From: Aphrocallistes beatrix
Taxonomy: Eukaryota > Porifera > Hexactinellida > Sceptrulophora > Aphrocallistidae
Reading direction: 5' to 3'
DNA: 64,000 bases
Assembly (NCBI GenBank): GCA_963281255.1
Contig: OY725488.1
Coordinates: 9,707,524 to 9,771,523, forward strand
Shown here piece by piece: positions 10,062-21,700 of the stretch (positions are counted from its first letter, which is position 1; every line of letters begins with the position of its first letter). The notes below the pieces were generated by a model. The model worked only from the letters and a program-made list of their open reading frames with translations. It was not told the DNA's origin and did no database searches. The translations under genes were made by a program, and so were the position numbers.

Positions 10062-11575
10062 ATGTGGAAAGTGGTTGGACAATTAGGTCAGGCCTGGAAT
10101 CAGAGTCCCCAGGGTGCAGAAGATCCAGAAGAAGCTGGAGTCAGTTCCACTCAAGAGGCGAGCGAAGAGGTGATAGAGCCTGGACTCTCCTCTGAGCAGT
10201 ACTTACAGATAATACATTCCAAACAGGTAGACGCTGCACTGTGATTTCTGCATCAAAGAGGTATTGAGATTTATTCTTAATTTTGTTTTCAGGCAGAGTT
10301 GTCATCTTTACGCGGCAAATACGAGACGATCTACGCCAAGTGCAAGGCTCTGCAGTCGAGCAACGAGACTGACATCACGGCAGAGAGAAGCGTGATAGAG
10401 GCACTCAAGCTCCAGATTAGGAGAAGGACGATGAGCAGACAGAAAATAATAAGAAAGCCGAAGCCAAGTTCAGTAGTCTGAAGCAACAAGCGCGGGCTCG
10501 CATCCAGGAGCTGAGTAAGGAGATCGATGTCCTCAAGCGGGGACAGGAGGGACACGGGAGTTCCACAGCTTACGTTAAGGAGGTAGTCTTTCTCTTTAGA
10601 ATCCACTGTAATTTGTACTGGAAATATATCCCAGTCCTACCACTGAACGAAAGCGAAAATGCCGGTAATAATTATAGTCCTGAGTGAGAGACAAAATTTT
10701 AAGAGAAATAGAGGATACAAGCATTAGGATATTCAAGAATTGCGAATTGGCGATATTTAAATTTAACGAGGGTTAACCTTATAATCTCCATAATCGCATT
10801 TGTTAGGCTAAGCTAGATGATATGTTCGGAGCAAGTCCGTCCTCCTCAAGGATCGCAGTTCTTGACAGAACACAACAAGAGGTAACACGACTGTATGCTG
10901 TATGTTGTATGCTGTCTCACAGCACTGTAAACACTACTTCTATAGGCGTATGAGAGAGAAAGAGAGCTGCAGGAGTTGAGGGGGAAATGTCTTTCCTTGA
11001 AACAAGAAAAGTCTGAATTGGAGACGAACCTGTCTCAGTTAGAAGAGCAGCTGTCACGACTGCAGCCAATCAAGAATGAGCTCAAGGCGAGTCTAGCCTC
11101 TAACAACAGAGTCGAGCGGGAGAATGCACAGCTACGCGCCAGCATACAGAAGGCCTCCGCTAAGAGTTCTCTGTTGGAGTCGAGGATAAATGTATGTTCT
11201 GTCCCGCTTTGAGTCAACAATGGGAGTCGTATATCACTTCTTTATTTGTCGCAGGAGGTGATAGAAGACAGGAAACAATGTGAAGACAACCTGGAACTTT
11301 TCAGGAAGTCTAAACTGAAAGAATTCCAAGATGTTATCCGCATCAAGTCTGAGGAGATAGAAGCTCTGAACAACTCTCTCTCCCTCTTCCGAATCGAGTA
11401 CGGGGAAGAGAGGAGTCGAGTGGGCCAGCTAGAAAGTCAGGTCGCCTCCCTCAAAGAAGAGAAGGAGCTGTCTAGACAGAGGTACCAGAGGCTGGTGCTG
11501 CAGGTAGAGGGGTACACGCGTGATATCGAACAGCTAAGATCTGCGTCTGAGAAGGACAGTAGCGAGGCAAAGGAG
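10062..11575 (+). CDS. Golgin-like coiled-coil gene, five 5' exons, one frameshift
   Basis: Exons are supported by GT-AG borders and one reading: 10062-10226, 10293-10582, 10807-10881, 10946-11191 and 11255-11575. The start is ATG (MWKVVGQLGQAWNQ). All introns are phase 0, and four exon lengths divide by three. The second is 290 bases and does not; its frame changes near 10420-10440, after LKLQI, so one base appears to be missing. The protein is almost wholly heptad-type coiled coil (LSSLRGKYETIYAKCKALQ, KQQARARIQELSKEIDVLK), resembling long golgins such as GOLGA4/GOLGB1 that tether vesicles at the Golgi. No GRIP domain or other 3' exon follows. It may be a partial copy or hold an assembly error. 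The assignment to golgins rests on style, not a unique motif. Confidence 0.5.
10630..10800. repeat. Dispersed repeat in a golgin-like intron (copy 1)
   Basis: The second intron shares 'cctaccactgaacga', 'ggtaataattatagtc' and 'gaattgcgaattggcgatat' with the block at 11765-11910. Both copies lie within 1.2 kb of each other and have no coding frame. Confidence 0.65.
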
Positions 11576-11764
11576 GTATATAAATATACTAGACAAGGTC
11601 GACTGAAGCAGCTGTAAAGTTGTCAAGCCCATTGTTTCTCCATCCCTATAATGGTCAAGGTTCCTAGGCCATTTAGTATTATGCCTTAACATCTGTGGTC
11701 AAGCCATGCACTGCTATATACTATTCTATACTAGTAGAATATAAATATACTATCCCTAAAGCGG

Positions 11765-11910
11765 GAGTACCCTACCACTGAACGAGGACGGAAATATCAG
11801 TAATAATTATAGTCTTGAAAGACATGATTTTTAGAAAAATAGAAGATATCGGAGCGCATATTCAAGAATTGCGAATTGGCGATATTGAAATTTAAGGGTT
11901 AACATTATAA
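11765..11910. repeat. Dispersed repeat (copy 2), 3' of the golgin-like fragment
   Basis: Second copy of the repeat in the second golgin-like intron, same orientation. Its presence just after the last readable exon may mark where the gene copy ends. The rest of 11576-12063 holds no gene. Confidence 0.65.
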
Positions 11911-12063
11911 ACTTTAGTTTAAACCTCAAGTTTTATCTTCGATTTTGAGATTATGCAAGTTCTATTCTATTTACGTATGTTCAAATAACTAAGTCTCACT
12001 CTGTCCAAATAGATTTGTCAATAATATTTCATTCTTGTTTGTTGATAGATACGAACATCTGTA

Positions 12064-13299
12064 ATGGTTACTCGTCGAAAAGGAATATCTGATCCAGACT
12101 TAATGAAGAATGTATTCATGAAAGTGAGAAAACGAATCGAAGTGATATTTGATTCTCTGATCGAGAAAGTGAATGAGAGGAGAGAAACTTTCCTGAGACA
12201 GCTGAAAGAATGGGAGGAAGAATTCAACAGAACAAGAGCTACCCATTTCAAATCTTTAGAAAAAATTAAAAAGGTACGAGATGAGATGGAAGAACTGCTA
12301 GCTAATATGACGCTAAGTGATGCTAGAGGCCCGATGGAAAAGGGAATTGAAAATTTGAGTAAAGAAATTAATGAAAAAGAGAAACGAATCGAATATCCAC
12401 AAATTCGATTTGTATGTGATACCCGAACAGAATTGGAGTTGAATTTTTCAAAATTTGGATCTTTGACTAAAGATACTAATAATGTGTTAGTCAGGAACTA
12501 CACTCAACTCTCTAAACCCAAAAAAGTGTTTGGTACATTTGGGAGTGGAAAAAGAGAGTTTTCGAGACCCAGAGGAGTTATAATAGACAGTGACAGTCAA
12601 AGGATTTTCATTGCTGATTCAGGAAATTCTCGTATTCAAGTGTGGACTATGGAAGGAAGTTATCTGTCTGAATTTGGAGGAGGAATTCTTCAGGAACCAT
12701 GGGAGATTGTATTGTTTGAAGATTTTATTTACATCACTGATTGCAAACGAAATGTCTTGTCTAAATGGTGTTTGAGTACATTTGCTTTTGTAAAGATGTC
12801 ACAAACTTATATTGGTTCAAAATCTGGTCAACTGACTAGTCCATCTGGTCTAGATATCGATGAAGATGAAATTTTTGTCGTGGAATATTTCAATAATCGC
12901 ATTTCTGTATTTGATTTGAATCTCAAATTCAAGAGAATTTTAGCTGATAACGCAATTAGATGTTCATTTTGTTTGCGAGTAAGAAATGGCACAATCTACA
13001 TTGTAGAGAATACAGGTGTTATTAAATTATTCTCTAAAGAAGATCAGATCTTGAAAACTATTCCCAAACTGCCTCCTTTCTTTAGAAATATTTATCATTT
13101 CAACTTTGATTCGCAGTTGAACTTCTTGTTTACATGCTCTAACAACTCTCTCCTCTTCAATTCTCCGGATGGAGATCTCATTCATTCCATCGATTCAGCT
13201 GAATTTGGTATAAATTCACCATTCGGTATTGGTGTTAACAAGAACGGAAGTATAGCGATTGTCTTCCAGCAAGGAACTGATGTTATCGCTATCTTTTGA
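12064..13299 (+). CDS. Coiled-coil/NHL-repeat protein C (intact, 411 aa)
   Basis: A single-exon frame with ATG (MVTRRKGISDPDLM). It is a different subfamily from the MAEAD/MATS group: the N-terminal 115 residues form a charged coiled coil (VRKRIEVIFDSLIEKVNERR), then a propeller from about residue 150. Blades include RGVIIDSDSQRIFIADSGN followed by SRIQVW, GLDIDEDEIFVVEYFNNRIS, and a final GIGVNKNGSIAIVF. The spacing of about 42-48 residues fits NHL repeats. No RING or B-box. It is followed 325 bases later by a broken tandem duplicate (D). Its first half is almost identical to D, which suggests recent duplication or conversion. Function is unknown; partner binding through the propeller is the family expectation. 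Confidence 0.85.
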   Translation: MVTRRKGISDPDLMKNVFMKVRKRIEVIFDSLIEKVNERRETFLRQLKEWEEEFNRTRATHFKSLEKIKKVRDEMEELLANMTLSDARGPMEKGIENLSKEINEKEKRIEYPQIRFVCDTRTELELNFSKFGSLTKDTNNVLVRNYTQLSKPKKVFGTFGSGKREFSRPRGVIIDSDSQRIFIADSGNSRIQVWTMEGSYLSEFGGGILQEPWEIVLFEDFIYITDCKRNVLSKWCLSTFAFVKMSQTYIGSKSGQLTSPSGLDIDEDEIFVVEYFNNRISVFDLNLKFKRILADNAIRCSFCLRVRNGTIYIVENTGVIKLFSKEDQILKTIPKLPPFFRNIYHFNFDSQLNFLFTCSNNSLLFNSPDGDLIHSIDSAEFGINSPFGIGVNKNGSIAIVFQQGTDVIAIF

Positions 13300-13623
13300 T
13301 ATTTCTATCACATTCAATCTAACTTTTAGTTGTATTTGTTCTGGATGAATTAGTATTCTGAAAAGTTCTTCTGTTTGTTATCTGTAATTTTTAGTTGTTT
13401 ATGTATTATTAATTTCAGATTTCTTAACATTGATAATTTTGGATATTTTTCTAATCATATTTTTTTATGTAAGTTAGACTCTTTATGGAATAGAAGTACA
13501 AGTACTTGATTAAGACTCATATTATGTATCTCTGTACTATTTACGCAAACCTTTTGCCCAAATTGTGTGTTGTTTATTTTTCATTTTCAAAAATTATTTT
13601 TGGTAATAGATACAAACATATGT

Positions 13624-14504
13624 ATGGCTACTCGTCAGGAAGGAATATCTGATCCAGACTTAATGGAGAATGCATTCATGAAAGTGAGGAAACGAATCGA
13701 AGTGATATTCGATTCTCTGATCGAGAAAGTGAATGAGAGGAGAGAAACTTTCCTGAGACAGCTGAAAGAATGGGAGGAAGAATTCAACAGAACAAGAGCT
13801 ACCCATTTCAAATCTTTAGAAAAAATTAAAAAGGTACGAGATGAGATGGAAGAACTGCTAGCTAATATGACGCTAAGTGATGCTAGAGGCCCGATGGAAA
13901 AGGGAATTGAAAATTTGATTAAAGAAATTAATGAAAAAGAGAAACGAATCGAATATCCACAAATTCGATTTGTATGTGATACCCGAACAGAATTGGAGTT
14001 GAATTTTTCAAAATTTGGATCTTTGACTAAAGATACTAATAATGTGTTAGTCAGGAACTACACTCAACTCTCTAAACCCAAAAAAGTGTTTGGTACATTT
14101 GGAAAGGGAGAAAGAAGTTTTTCTGGTGCCCGAGGAGTTGTAATTGACAATAAATGTCAGAGAATACTGATTGTTGATAGGGAGAATTCTCGTATTTAAG
14201 TCTGGAGTATGGGAAGAAGTTATTTGTCTGAGTTTGGAGGAGGAATTCTCAAGTAGCCATGGGAGATTGTAGTGCCTGATGATTCTATTTACATTTCTGA
14301 TTGCGAAGGGCAGTTCTTATCGAAATGGTGCTTAAGTACTCTGACTCTAGCGACGAAATCTGGAACTTCTAAAGGATCTGAACCTGATCAGTCGATTGGT
14401 CCATCTACTCTCGATATTGATGAAGAAGAAATATTTGTCGTTGAATCTCTCAATAAACGCAGAAAGGAGACACTAAGGACCAGAGCACTACTACTCTAAA
14501 ATAG
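13624..14504 (+). pseudogene. NHL-repeat pseudogene D (tandem copy of C)
   Basis: It lies exactly 1560 bases after gene C with no indel between the two for the first 480 bases. Starting at the ATG of MATRQEG, it matches C with only one difference between about 12151 and 12540. After 14100 it drops to ordinary paralogue similarity. There is an in-frame TAA at 14197 where C has CAA, and another TAG in the next segment (near 14253). It then departs from C at about 14460 and ends in unrelated text. It is therefore a relic with a very young first half. From 14505 to 15230 I see no gene. Confidence 0.85.
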
Positions 14505-15224
14505 GGACTGAGTATGTGGCATTGACATAACTAAGTGACAAATAGTCGTCAGTAAATGCTGTACAAGAATTCATTGTTTATTTATATATTTTAAGTGTAA
14601 AATTGATTACTCTAGATTTGACATCTGTAGCTAGTGAGTGCGATACGCCCGTACATCATTTCCGCATTTAGCCTTGTAATAAAATCTATTAAAATTTTAA
14701 CAAATATTTGTGTAATAATTATATAACCTTCATTAAGCTAGTGGTATCATTCTATTATTAAAGTGTAGAATCTCATGTAGCATATTTAGCACGATCTAGC
14801 TATCATATATTCTAAAAGTAAACAACTTTGAAAGCAAGCTAGAAACAAGACTCAGTACTAGGAATAATTGTGAAACTACAACGAACTCAAACAGACAGTG
14901 TAGTAACACAAAAAAATGAAAAGTATAAATTGTGCTACTTTTAGACCAAATAACTAACCATGACACTTCGCATATCTGAAAGTATTTCATGAGCATTGCT
15001 AGCACTTCTCGTTTGGGTTTTCTGGCCTTAGGAACCATTAATTACTGGGGTTACCAGCGACCCCTTAGCTATGCATATGCTCTAATGTATGTTCCTCTAG
15101 AGGATTTTTCTCCCAAACTCCGATAATATTTTATCACTATTATTATAAACCACAACACTTCTAGGATGTGACTGTCACTAATACCGAAATAAGCATGAAC
15201 AATTTTCTTTGTATTACAGTGTTT

Positions 15225-15415
15225 CAGATTCGCTCTGCTACTGTAATGAAGTCCGCGGGCTTTTCGATGAAATTGGGATCTCCTACGAACCATCAGAATG
15301 GCGATAGTTCTTTGACACTCCTTCCGTGAGTTTAAAGGCCGCTTTGTTGAACAATGGTAACAAGTTACCCTCAATTCATATAAAGCACTCTACCCACATA
15401 AAAGTCCAAAAATGT
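15225..15415 (+). pseudogene. Degenerate retroelement-type fragment (RNase H-like)
   Basis: On the plus strand the residues VRGLFDEIGISYEPSEWR, an in-frame stop, then FFDTPSVSLKAALLNNGNKL and PSIHIKHS are readable. The order resembles a recurrent RNase H-like mobile-element protein in invertebrate genomes (FIDASK-x-SLKAVLLHNGN-x-x-PSIP-type wording). Only about 60 residues survive and one stop interrupts them. The identification is from memory and moderate at best. Confidence 0.4.
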
Positions 15416-15458
15416 ATTTGTATTGGAATCGATACATTATATGAATTAATACATATAC

Positions 15459-16522
15459 CATAGCCTACTCTAATAATGCCTCACAGTAAAATAACCAAGG
15501 ATACGGTAATAGCCGAATAGATTAATACACGATTAGCCTAAAATTGTTAACCATTCAGGATAGGTATTAAGATTGTATTACTAGCATATATAAACATGGC
15601 ACCAAAGTACATATATTCGTTGTCAAAATTTCGATTAGTCATCATATCATTGCGCAACAGGTCATTCTAAAGGACAATTTTAGCAATTTTCTAAGCTGTT
15701 TTAACCCTATTTCTAAATGGTATTAAGGTGTGATTTTAATGTAGAACCAAGATTAATACGAGTTAATTTGAAAAATTTAGAATTTTTCAATGGAATGTTG
15801 TTACATTCCTGCGTTGCTATGGTAAATCATTTTGGTCAGTTTGGGCCATATCCTGCAAACTGTAAGAACTAGACCTTCAAATTTGATCGTATTTGATAGG
15901 CAATTGGCTACTTCCTATTGATAACAATACAATTTAAACTTCTAAATTCACAGACTATAGAGTTATGCGACAATTTAGTATTTTGGTCACATTCTTAAAA
16001 TCAACCCATTACTCAAAACTCGTTGAATTTAGAAGTTCAAGTTGTATTATCACCTAATAGTAAGTAGTCCATTGCCTATCAAACACGATTTGAAGATCTA
16101 GCTACTACAGTTTGCACGAAATGGCCCAAACTGACCAAAATGATTTACCATAGCAACGCAGGAATGTAGCAACATTCCATTGAAAAATTCTAAATTTTTC
16201 AAATCAACTCGTACTAATCTTGGTTCTAAACTAAAATTACACCTTAATACTATTTAGAAATAGGGTTAGAACAACTTTAGAAAATCGCTAGAATTGTCCT
16301 TTAGAATGACCTGTTATGCAATGATATGATGACTAATCGAAATTTTTCCAACGGATATATGTACTTTAATACCATGTTTATATATGCTGGTAATACACTC
16401 TTAATGCCTATTCTACATGGTTAACGATTTTAGGTTAATCGTGTATTAATCCATTCGGCTACTACTTCATCCCTAGTCCATAATTTTCAGTCTACTGTGA
16501 GGCATTATTAGAGTAGGCTATG
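15459..16522. mobile_element. Foldback transposon, 0.49-kb inverted arms (copy 1)
   Basis: The left arm (15459-15950) starts with CATAGCCTACTC and the right arm (16024-16522) ends with GAGTAGGCTATG. The two arms are reverse complements of each other over their length with scattered differences, around a spacer of about 73 bases. The element is flanked by a perfect 7-base direct repeat CATATAC (15452-15458 and 16523-16529). There is no coding frame. A second copy with the same ends and its own 7-base repeat lies at 29356-30452, inserted in the opposite orientation. It is a non-autonomous, hairpin-forming DNA transposon; its parent superfamily is not evident. Confidence 0.9.
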
Positions 16523-16588
16523 CATATACATATATATTGTGAAATTCGACATATTTGATAAGATTCCTCGCAATAATATTGCATCAGT

Positions 16589-17010
16589 TTAAAAACATCT
16601 CTTCATGATACTTGGTCCGTACTCGTCATATTCCTCCTTAGATACACACATTCTCTCGAACTGGACCATGGAGGCTAGAACGGATCCTCCTCTCCAGCTA
16701 CTGTACCTCCCAGGATCTGAGAGGACATTGACTTTAGCGTCGGGTGGAGCTAGCTTATATATTTCTCTCTGAATGCGCTCTCCCATGCCAGGGAACAGAG
16801 TGCTGCCACCTGACAGGATTACGTTTGTGTACAGATCATTACGGATGTCACTGTCACACTTCATTATGGAGTTGTACACCAGGTTTGTATGCCCGCAGCA
16901 CTGAGTCCGATCAGTGATAGTTTGAAAAGAGGTTCAGGACAGCGGAACCTCTCATTGCCTATCGTGATCACGCTACCTGCCTCATCCAGCTTCCTCATCC
17001 AACATGGAGC
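16589..17010 (-). pseudogene. Actin 3' fragment, frameshifted
   Basis: The minus strand ends at a proper actin C-terminus ([20 protein letters not shown] then MKRCF). It contains [19 protein letters not shown] and [20 protein letters not shown]. Upstream, [13 protein letters not shown] and LIGLSAAGI are readable in another frame: one base is missing where conserved actin has the HETTYNSIMK region, near 16883. The similarity fades at about 17005. Key differences from actin (for example [15 protein letters not shown]) are mild, so the source was a normal actin gene. It is a broken 3' fragment of about 135 residues. Confidence 0.8.
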
Positions 17011-17089
17011 CGCAGGATCACCTCGAAAGACTTCAACTCAGGGATTCCAGAACTGGCAAAAAAAAAGTTGTACGGATTTTTTTTTGCCA

Positions 17090-17440
17090 ACCGTTTACTT
17101 GCTACTTTATTTTTTCCTCCATTTTAGATTTAGTTTTACTCATTCACTACTTTTTTTTTACTTGCTACTTATTTTATGACCGGCATTTAGTTGGCATGAG
17201 GGGAAGAAATTATTGATCGTGTAGTATAAGATCGACGGCGAGCGTGCATCGAACGATTTGCAGGAATATTCTAGCATTTCAGAATCAGAATTTTCTTAAT
17301 TTAACCATGTCCATTTCATCAAGGTGTCCAGGAAATTTACTTGCTACTTTTATTTTGCTCGGCATCCAGAATATTTACTTACTACCTTTTATTTTCCTCC
17401 AAAAAATAAAAAGGTAGTAAGTAGCAAGTAAATCCCTGCT
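17090..17440. repeat. T-rich repeats with a perfect hairpin
   Basis: The words 'tttacttgctacttt' recur at 17093, 17156, 17337 and 17370. The last copy faces its reverse complement ('aggtagtaagtagcaagta', ending about 17433) and makes a hairpin. It may be the end of the adjoining retroelement relic or a separate small foldback. No gene is seen. Confidence 0.5.
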
Positions 17441-17446
17441 TCAACT

Positions 17447-17985
17447 GAAGAAAGAGTTCAGTATGATAAGTCGAAGAAGCCCTCATCTGTTCATGAAAGA
17501 GACTTGTTTTTTTTAAGAAACGAGGCTAGAAGTGATTCGCAAGACCCCAAATTCAAGAGACCATATCGTGTGCTGCAAAGGAAAGGGGCTAATGTTAAGT
17601 TGCGGTTAGGGAATCAAGACAGATGGGTTCACTTGAATCGATGTGAACCATACCGATGCAGTGAGACAGCCCTCAGGCCAGGGCTGATCGAGGAGCAGAG
17701 TTACGAAGTTACAGTGGCAGGCGAGGAGACGAGTGGGAAGATGACAGGAAAACGAGGGAACCCACAATGAACTAGACAGTGGCGAAATACAGAAGGAACG
17801 GGAAACGAGTTTGAGACAGAGTCAGATATGGAGAGCGTAAGTGTGGATGAGGACCTAGACCAGCAAAAGCGGTATCCGATGAGACAACGAAAGCCGGTTC
17901 AGTGGCACAAAGATTACATATGTTGGGAGACGGTGCGAGAAGGTCGGCGGGAACGAGGAGACAATCAAGCTCCCACTTAATCAGT
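17447..17985 (+). pseudogene. Ty3/gypsy integrase C-terminal relic
   Basis: The frame reads from about 17447 through HERDLFFLRNEAR, KFKRPYRVLQRKGANVKLRL and WVHLNRCEPYR, the typical end of a Ty3/gypsy integrase (the GPY/F-like module). The frame stops at 17768, but further on a basic tail MRQRKPVQWHKDYICW is readable in another frame, as at the C-terminus of many such polyproteins. The reverse transcriptase, RNase H and the catalytic integrase core are not present, and no LTR is visible. A dead fragment. Confidence 0.7.
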
Positions 17986-18250
17986 GATAAAGTACATGTC
18001 TGACTCTACGAGACACTTTTCCACCTGGTGAAGACATTCCTGGACCTGAATACAGTGCACAACCTCTGGACATATCTCTCAACTCCACGTCCTTTTCCGC
18101 GGGGGAAAGCTGCCGCTACAGAACAACGAGGTACTCCTCACTAGGCTCCTCCTCAGCTTAGCCCTGATGCTCTCTGGATCACGACAAGCGCATGGCTCCA
18201 GAGCCCTCGCTGGAGCTTCTGCTTCTCTTCCATGACAGATCTCTCGTTGC
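17985..18250 (+). repeat. Duplicated gene-like block, partner of 45260-45540
   Basis: The stretch from 'atgtctgactctacgaga' to 'ggagcttctgcttctctt' repeats at 45275-45510 with many small differences. Read in the first frame it gives a helical piece (LFDLVMTLQDLNTVHKL in the 45-kb copy) that breaks after about 25 codons in both copies. It may be a decayed exon of an unrecognised protein. No function can be given. Confidence 0.6.
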
Positions 18251-18264
18251 TGTTCTGCAGCAGG

Positions 18265-18440
18265 CGAAAATTGACAAATTTGATGATTTTTAGAGTGATA
18301 GCGATTTTTACAGTAAGACAGACATATTTAGAGATGTTATTTCTCTTATGATAATCAATGTGAGCCCAGGCGCACAAAGGACGCCTCTGATGGAGACAGT
18401 GTCCGCCAGCCACACAGCGCAACCAACAGAAGCGCGTTTG
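18265..18440 (+). repeat. 3' end of a Helitron-like element
   Basis: It contains the family's late segment ('gagatgttatttctct') and a decayed end hairpin ('agtgtccgccagcc' and 'aagcgcgttt'). It corresponds to the last 180 bases of the full copy at 46346-46880. From 18441 to 18723 nothing else is visible. Confidence 0.6.
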
Positions 18441-18723
18441 CTTTTAATATATGCTTTTTAAAGTAAAAAATATTCTCTTTACAAAATTTTAGAAAGTACA
18501 CAAGATTTGGAACGATGAAGGCCCCACATTCAATTTCCTGCCTAACAGGAGTTGAATAAAACTATTAGTAATATAGAAATGGATAAATACACACTTTCAC
18601 AAAAACTTTATGTATAGACTAGACTAACATATGTAGGAACTAATTCTATACTTTTGCCTATGGGAATTTGGGGAACTAAAAAATTTATCTGCTAATTCAC
18701 ACTAAATCCAATATAAAACCAAG

Positions 18724-21700
18724 TTAATAATCTGTTTTGATGTCAATGTAAACATCTCCTTTATGTTTGGGTTCATATCCAGAGATACTGATTTTTGAAG
18801 GAGTGTAGTCCTTCCCTCTTGGACCAGGGTAGTCAGGATGTGAGCTAGAAACGAGTCGTTTACCTTTATATTCAATGTTTAATTCCTTCATTCTAACCGC
18901 GATGTCTTTTTCCCAATCAAAATCAAAACCATGCGTGCATCTACCTTTAGCAGCAAAAATATCGAATTTTTCTCTTGTGGGTTCGAGATAAATATGGATG
19001 ATGAGGTTCTTAATCCCAAATCCTAATTTCCATCCACATTTAGCAGTTGCAGTAGCTAGACCATCAAGCATCGCCAATTCACTACTATTACCACCACCAT
19101 ATTTCTCCATTGATTCAATGAAATTTTCAGTCATTTTTTTATCTGTGGTAAAGTCACAACTGGTTGGAAACATTTCAATACACTTTTTGTCATCAACAGT
19201 ATGCCCATGATAGACAATAACTTTAAAATTTGATATGCATTCTATAAGACAAGTATTTGTCATGACATCTAAAGCGCGTGATTTAATGCCCCTATCTAGT
19301 TCGGTACCATCAATAACGAAACACACATAATAAATAGGGGAAAATATTGAGTCGTATATCTCCTTAGGAGAGGTGTAAGTAGTGTACGTAATATGTGTAC
19401 CTCTATCTCTATAATATTTAAGTATTTCTTTCCCAAATATCTTCCAGATATCCTTAATTGTCTCATGATTCTCCTTTTGGAGAGCAATGTACGTTGGATC
19501 AGCTGGAAGCTCCCAATCCCATTCGTTACAGAATTTTTCCTTAAACTCCGCCCATGTCATGTTTTGACCTGGAATGAGTACTGGTGAATAGTCCATGTAG
19601 TCTTCACACATCAATAGCACAGCAGTCCTGTCTTCATTAGTATTCCAGACATTCCCTCCCATTGAACACATCTGGTGACCTGTCATTATCTGACACTTCC
19701 CTCCATTCGGATGAAGTTCCTTTTCACAGAATTTCCCACAACTGGGACATTGACGTGGACAGTTAATGATACCTGCTTCAAACTTTTCTTTTGTCGTTTC
19801 CAAGAGATTTTCATATTCAGTTTTAGTCATTTGGAACTGATATGAATTTAACGCATGCAAAAATTTGTGTAAATATACTTCAATGTTGAATATTTCCTCG
19901 GTGCTTACAAACATATTCGTATCTGATAACTTTTTGAAAGTTTCCTCATCTAGGATATGTTCTGGATTATTTGGTTTTTCAAAGAGTACGTAGGTTTTAG
20001 GATGCTTTCTTACTCTTAAGTCGCCAACCTGAAAATCTTTGTTAAAGAATTGATTAAAATCTTGCGGACTCACTTTAGGATCCAGGTACATTTTGAGGAA
20101 AGATACCATTGCTTTAAGTGGAATTACTCTTGTTACTGGATTAATATTTGTAACAGATTGTTCTGTTATTGCTTGATCATCGACTACCTCAAAGCTGCTA
20201 TCTGAATCCGTTCCTATTTCCTCCAAACGATTTTTTTCTGTACACATAACCTTGAGCTGTCCTATGAATTGCTCTAAGATATTCTTGACTATTGTTACTT
20301 TTTGACTAAGGTTTTCCTCCATATTTTCGCAGATTTTATCGTGGAGTTTATCTACAACCTTTGTCCACTCAAGATGGAATAATGATTTCAGACATTGAGT
20401 GCGATTGCAAATAAATTGTACTACGAAACTATACTCATCATTAGTTCTGTCTGGATGGAGAAGCATTCCTTTGATTATCGCATTTGCTAGGAGTAAGATG
20501 CTTTTATGTGATAGTTTGTCTTTCTCTTTATCAAAATATTTATCTTCTATATTTTGTTCGCAAGTAGCGTATATTTCTCTCCATACACCCGCGAGAAATT
20601 TCCCAGCAAATGTGGTCGCTATGATATCACCCTTTCGCCTTTCTTTTCGGTCCCAATTTCCTCTGGCCAATTTTTGATTTTCAACTTTTCGCAAGAAATA
20701 TTTAAGTGTATCTTCTTTCTTTTCTTTTTTCTCTAAATCGTTTTCTCTTTGTTTCGCCATATTAAATTCCAAAAGTGATTTGAACGCAATGGCAAATGCA
20801 TAGGTCGATATTGTTCTCTCTGCAGCAATTGTTAATTTGGCTTCAATGTGGTTAATTTCATAATTCACTACCTTACAAATGTGATGCAAAAAGTTTACAA
20901 TGTCTTTCACTGTTGAATGAGAAATATTTGAATATTTCTTAATGAACTCTTGAACACATAATTTAATATCATTGATGAGTTTTTTCCAGGTACTCCTGCT
21001 AGAGCTACTATCTGGATCTTTCAGATTTGATGCAAGCAGTAGTATTTGTTCCCTCTTCTCAGTATTCCAAATAATATCAGGATGGTTGTAGTAGCCTGAA
21101 CAATATTTAATCAGTGGACAACATCTTGATGGAACCCAACTTCGAAGTTTGAGATTATTTTTTCCTGTCTCACTACAGTCATTATCATCTTTCATGTAGA
21201 ATATTGTATTTCTATCTAAATATTGGCACTTTTTGTTCCCTAAATATGGAGTCATTTCCTTTAAGGGCGTTTTGCTCTCTATCCAAGGAAAGAAGAACTG
21301 CTCAGTTCCTTTATTAGTTTCACCACAAAACTTTGAGAGCATTTCTCTGTCGAATTCTCGTAGTACTTTATTCATGTCAAATCCAGAATTGCGAAACCGA
21401 GTATAAATAGCCTGTTTCTTTTCCATTGTTTTTGATTCGATTATGAAAACAGAATACAGGTTTTCTAATTTCTCACCATATTTTGCATCTTCTTCTTCTT
21501 TGTTTTCATTTTCAAAGCATTTAGTCCAGACATCTTCGAATAGACTATGTTGTTTGTCAATTGATAATTCGAAATATGTGTCAGCATTCGCCTCAATGTC
21601 TTGCTGAAGCTTCAACATATTCTCACTATGCTTAATCTCAGTCAGTCTAGCTCTGATTTTAACTTTGAGTTGGTCTTCATAAAGCTTTTTCTCCATTAAG

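Noticed and set aside
14796..15038. Minus-strand frame of 80 codons
   Set aside because: No splice context and low-complexity hydrophobic text; unsupported.
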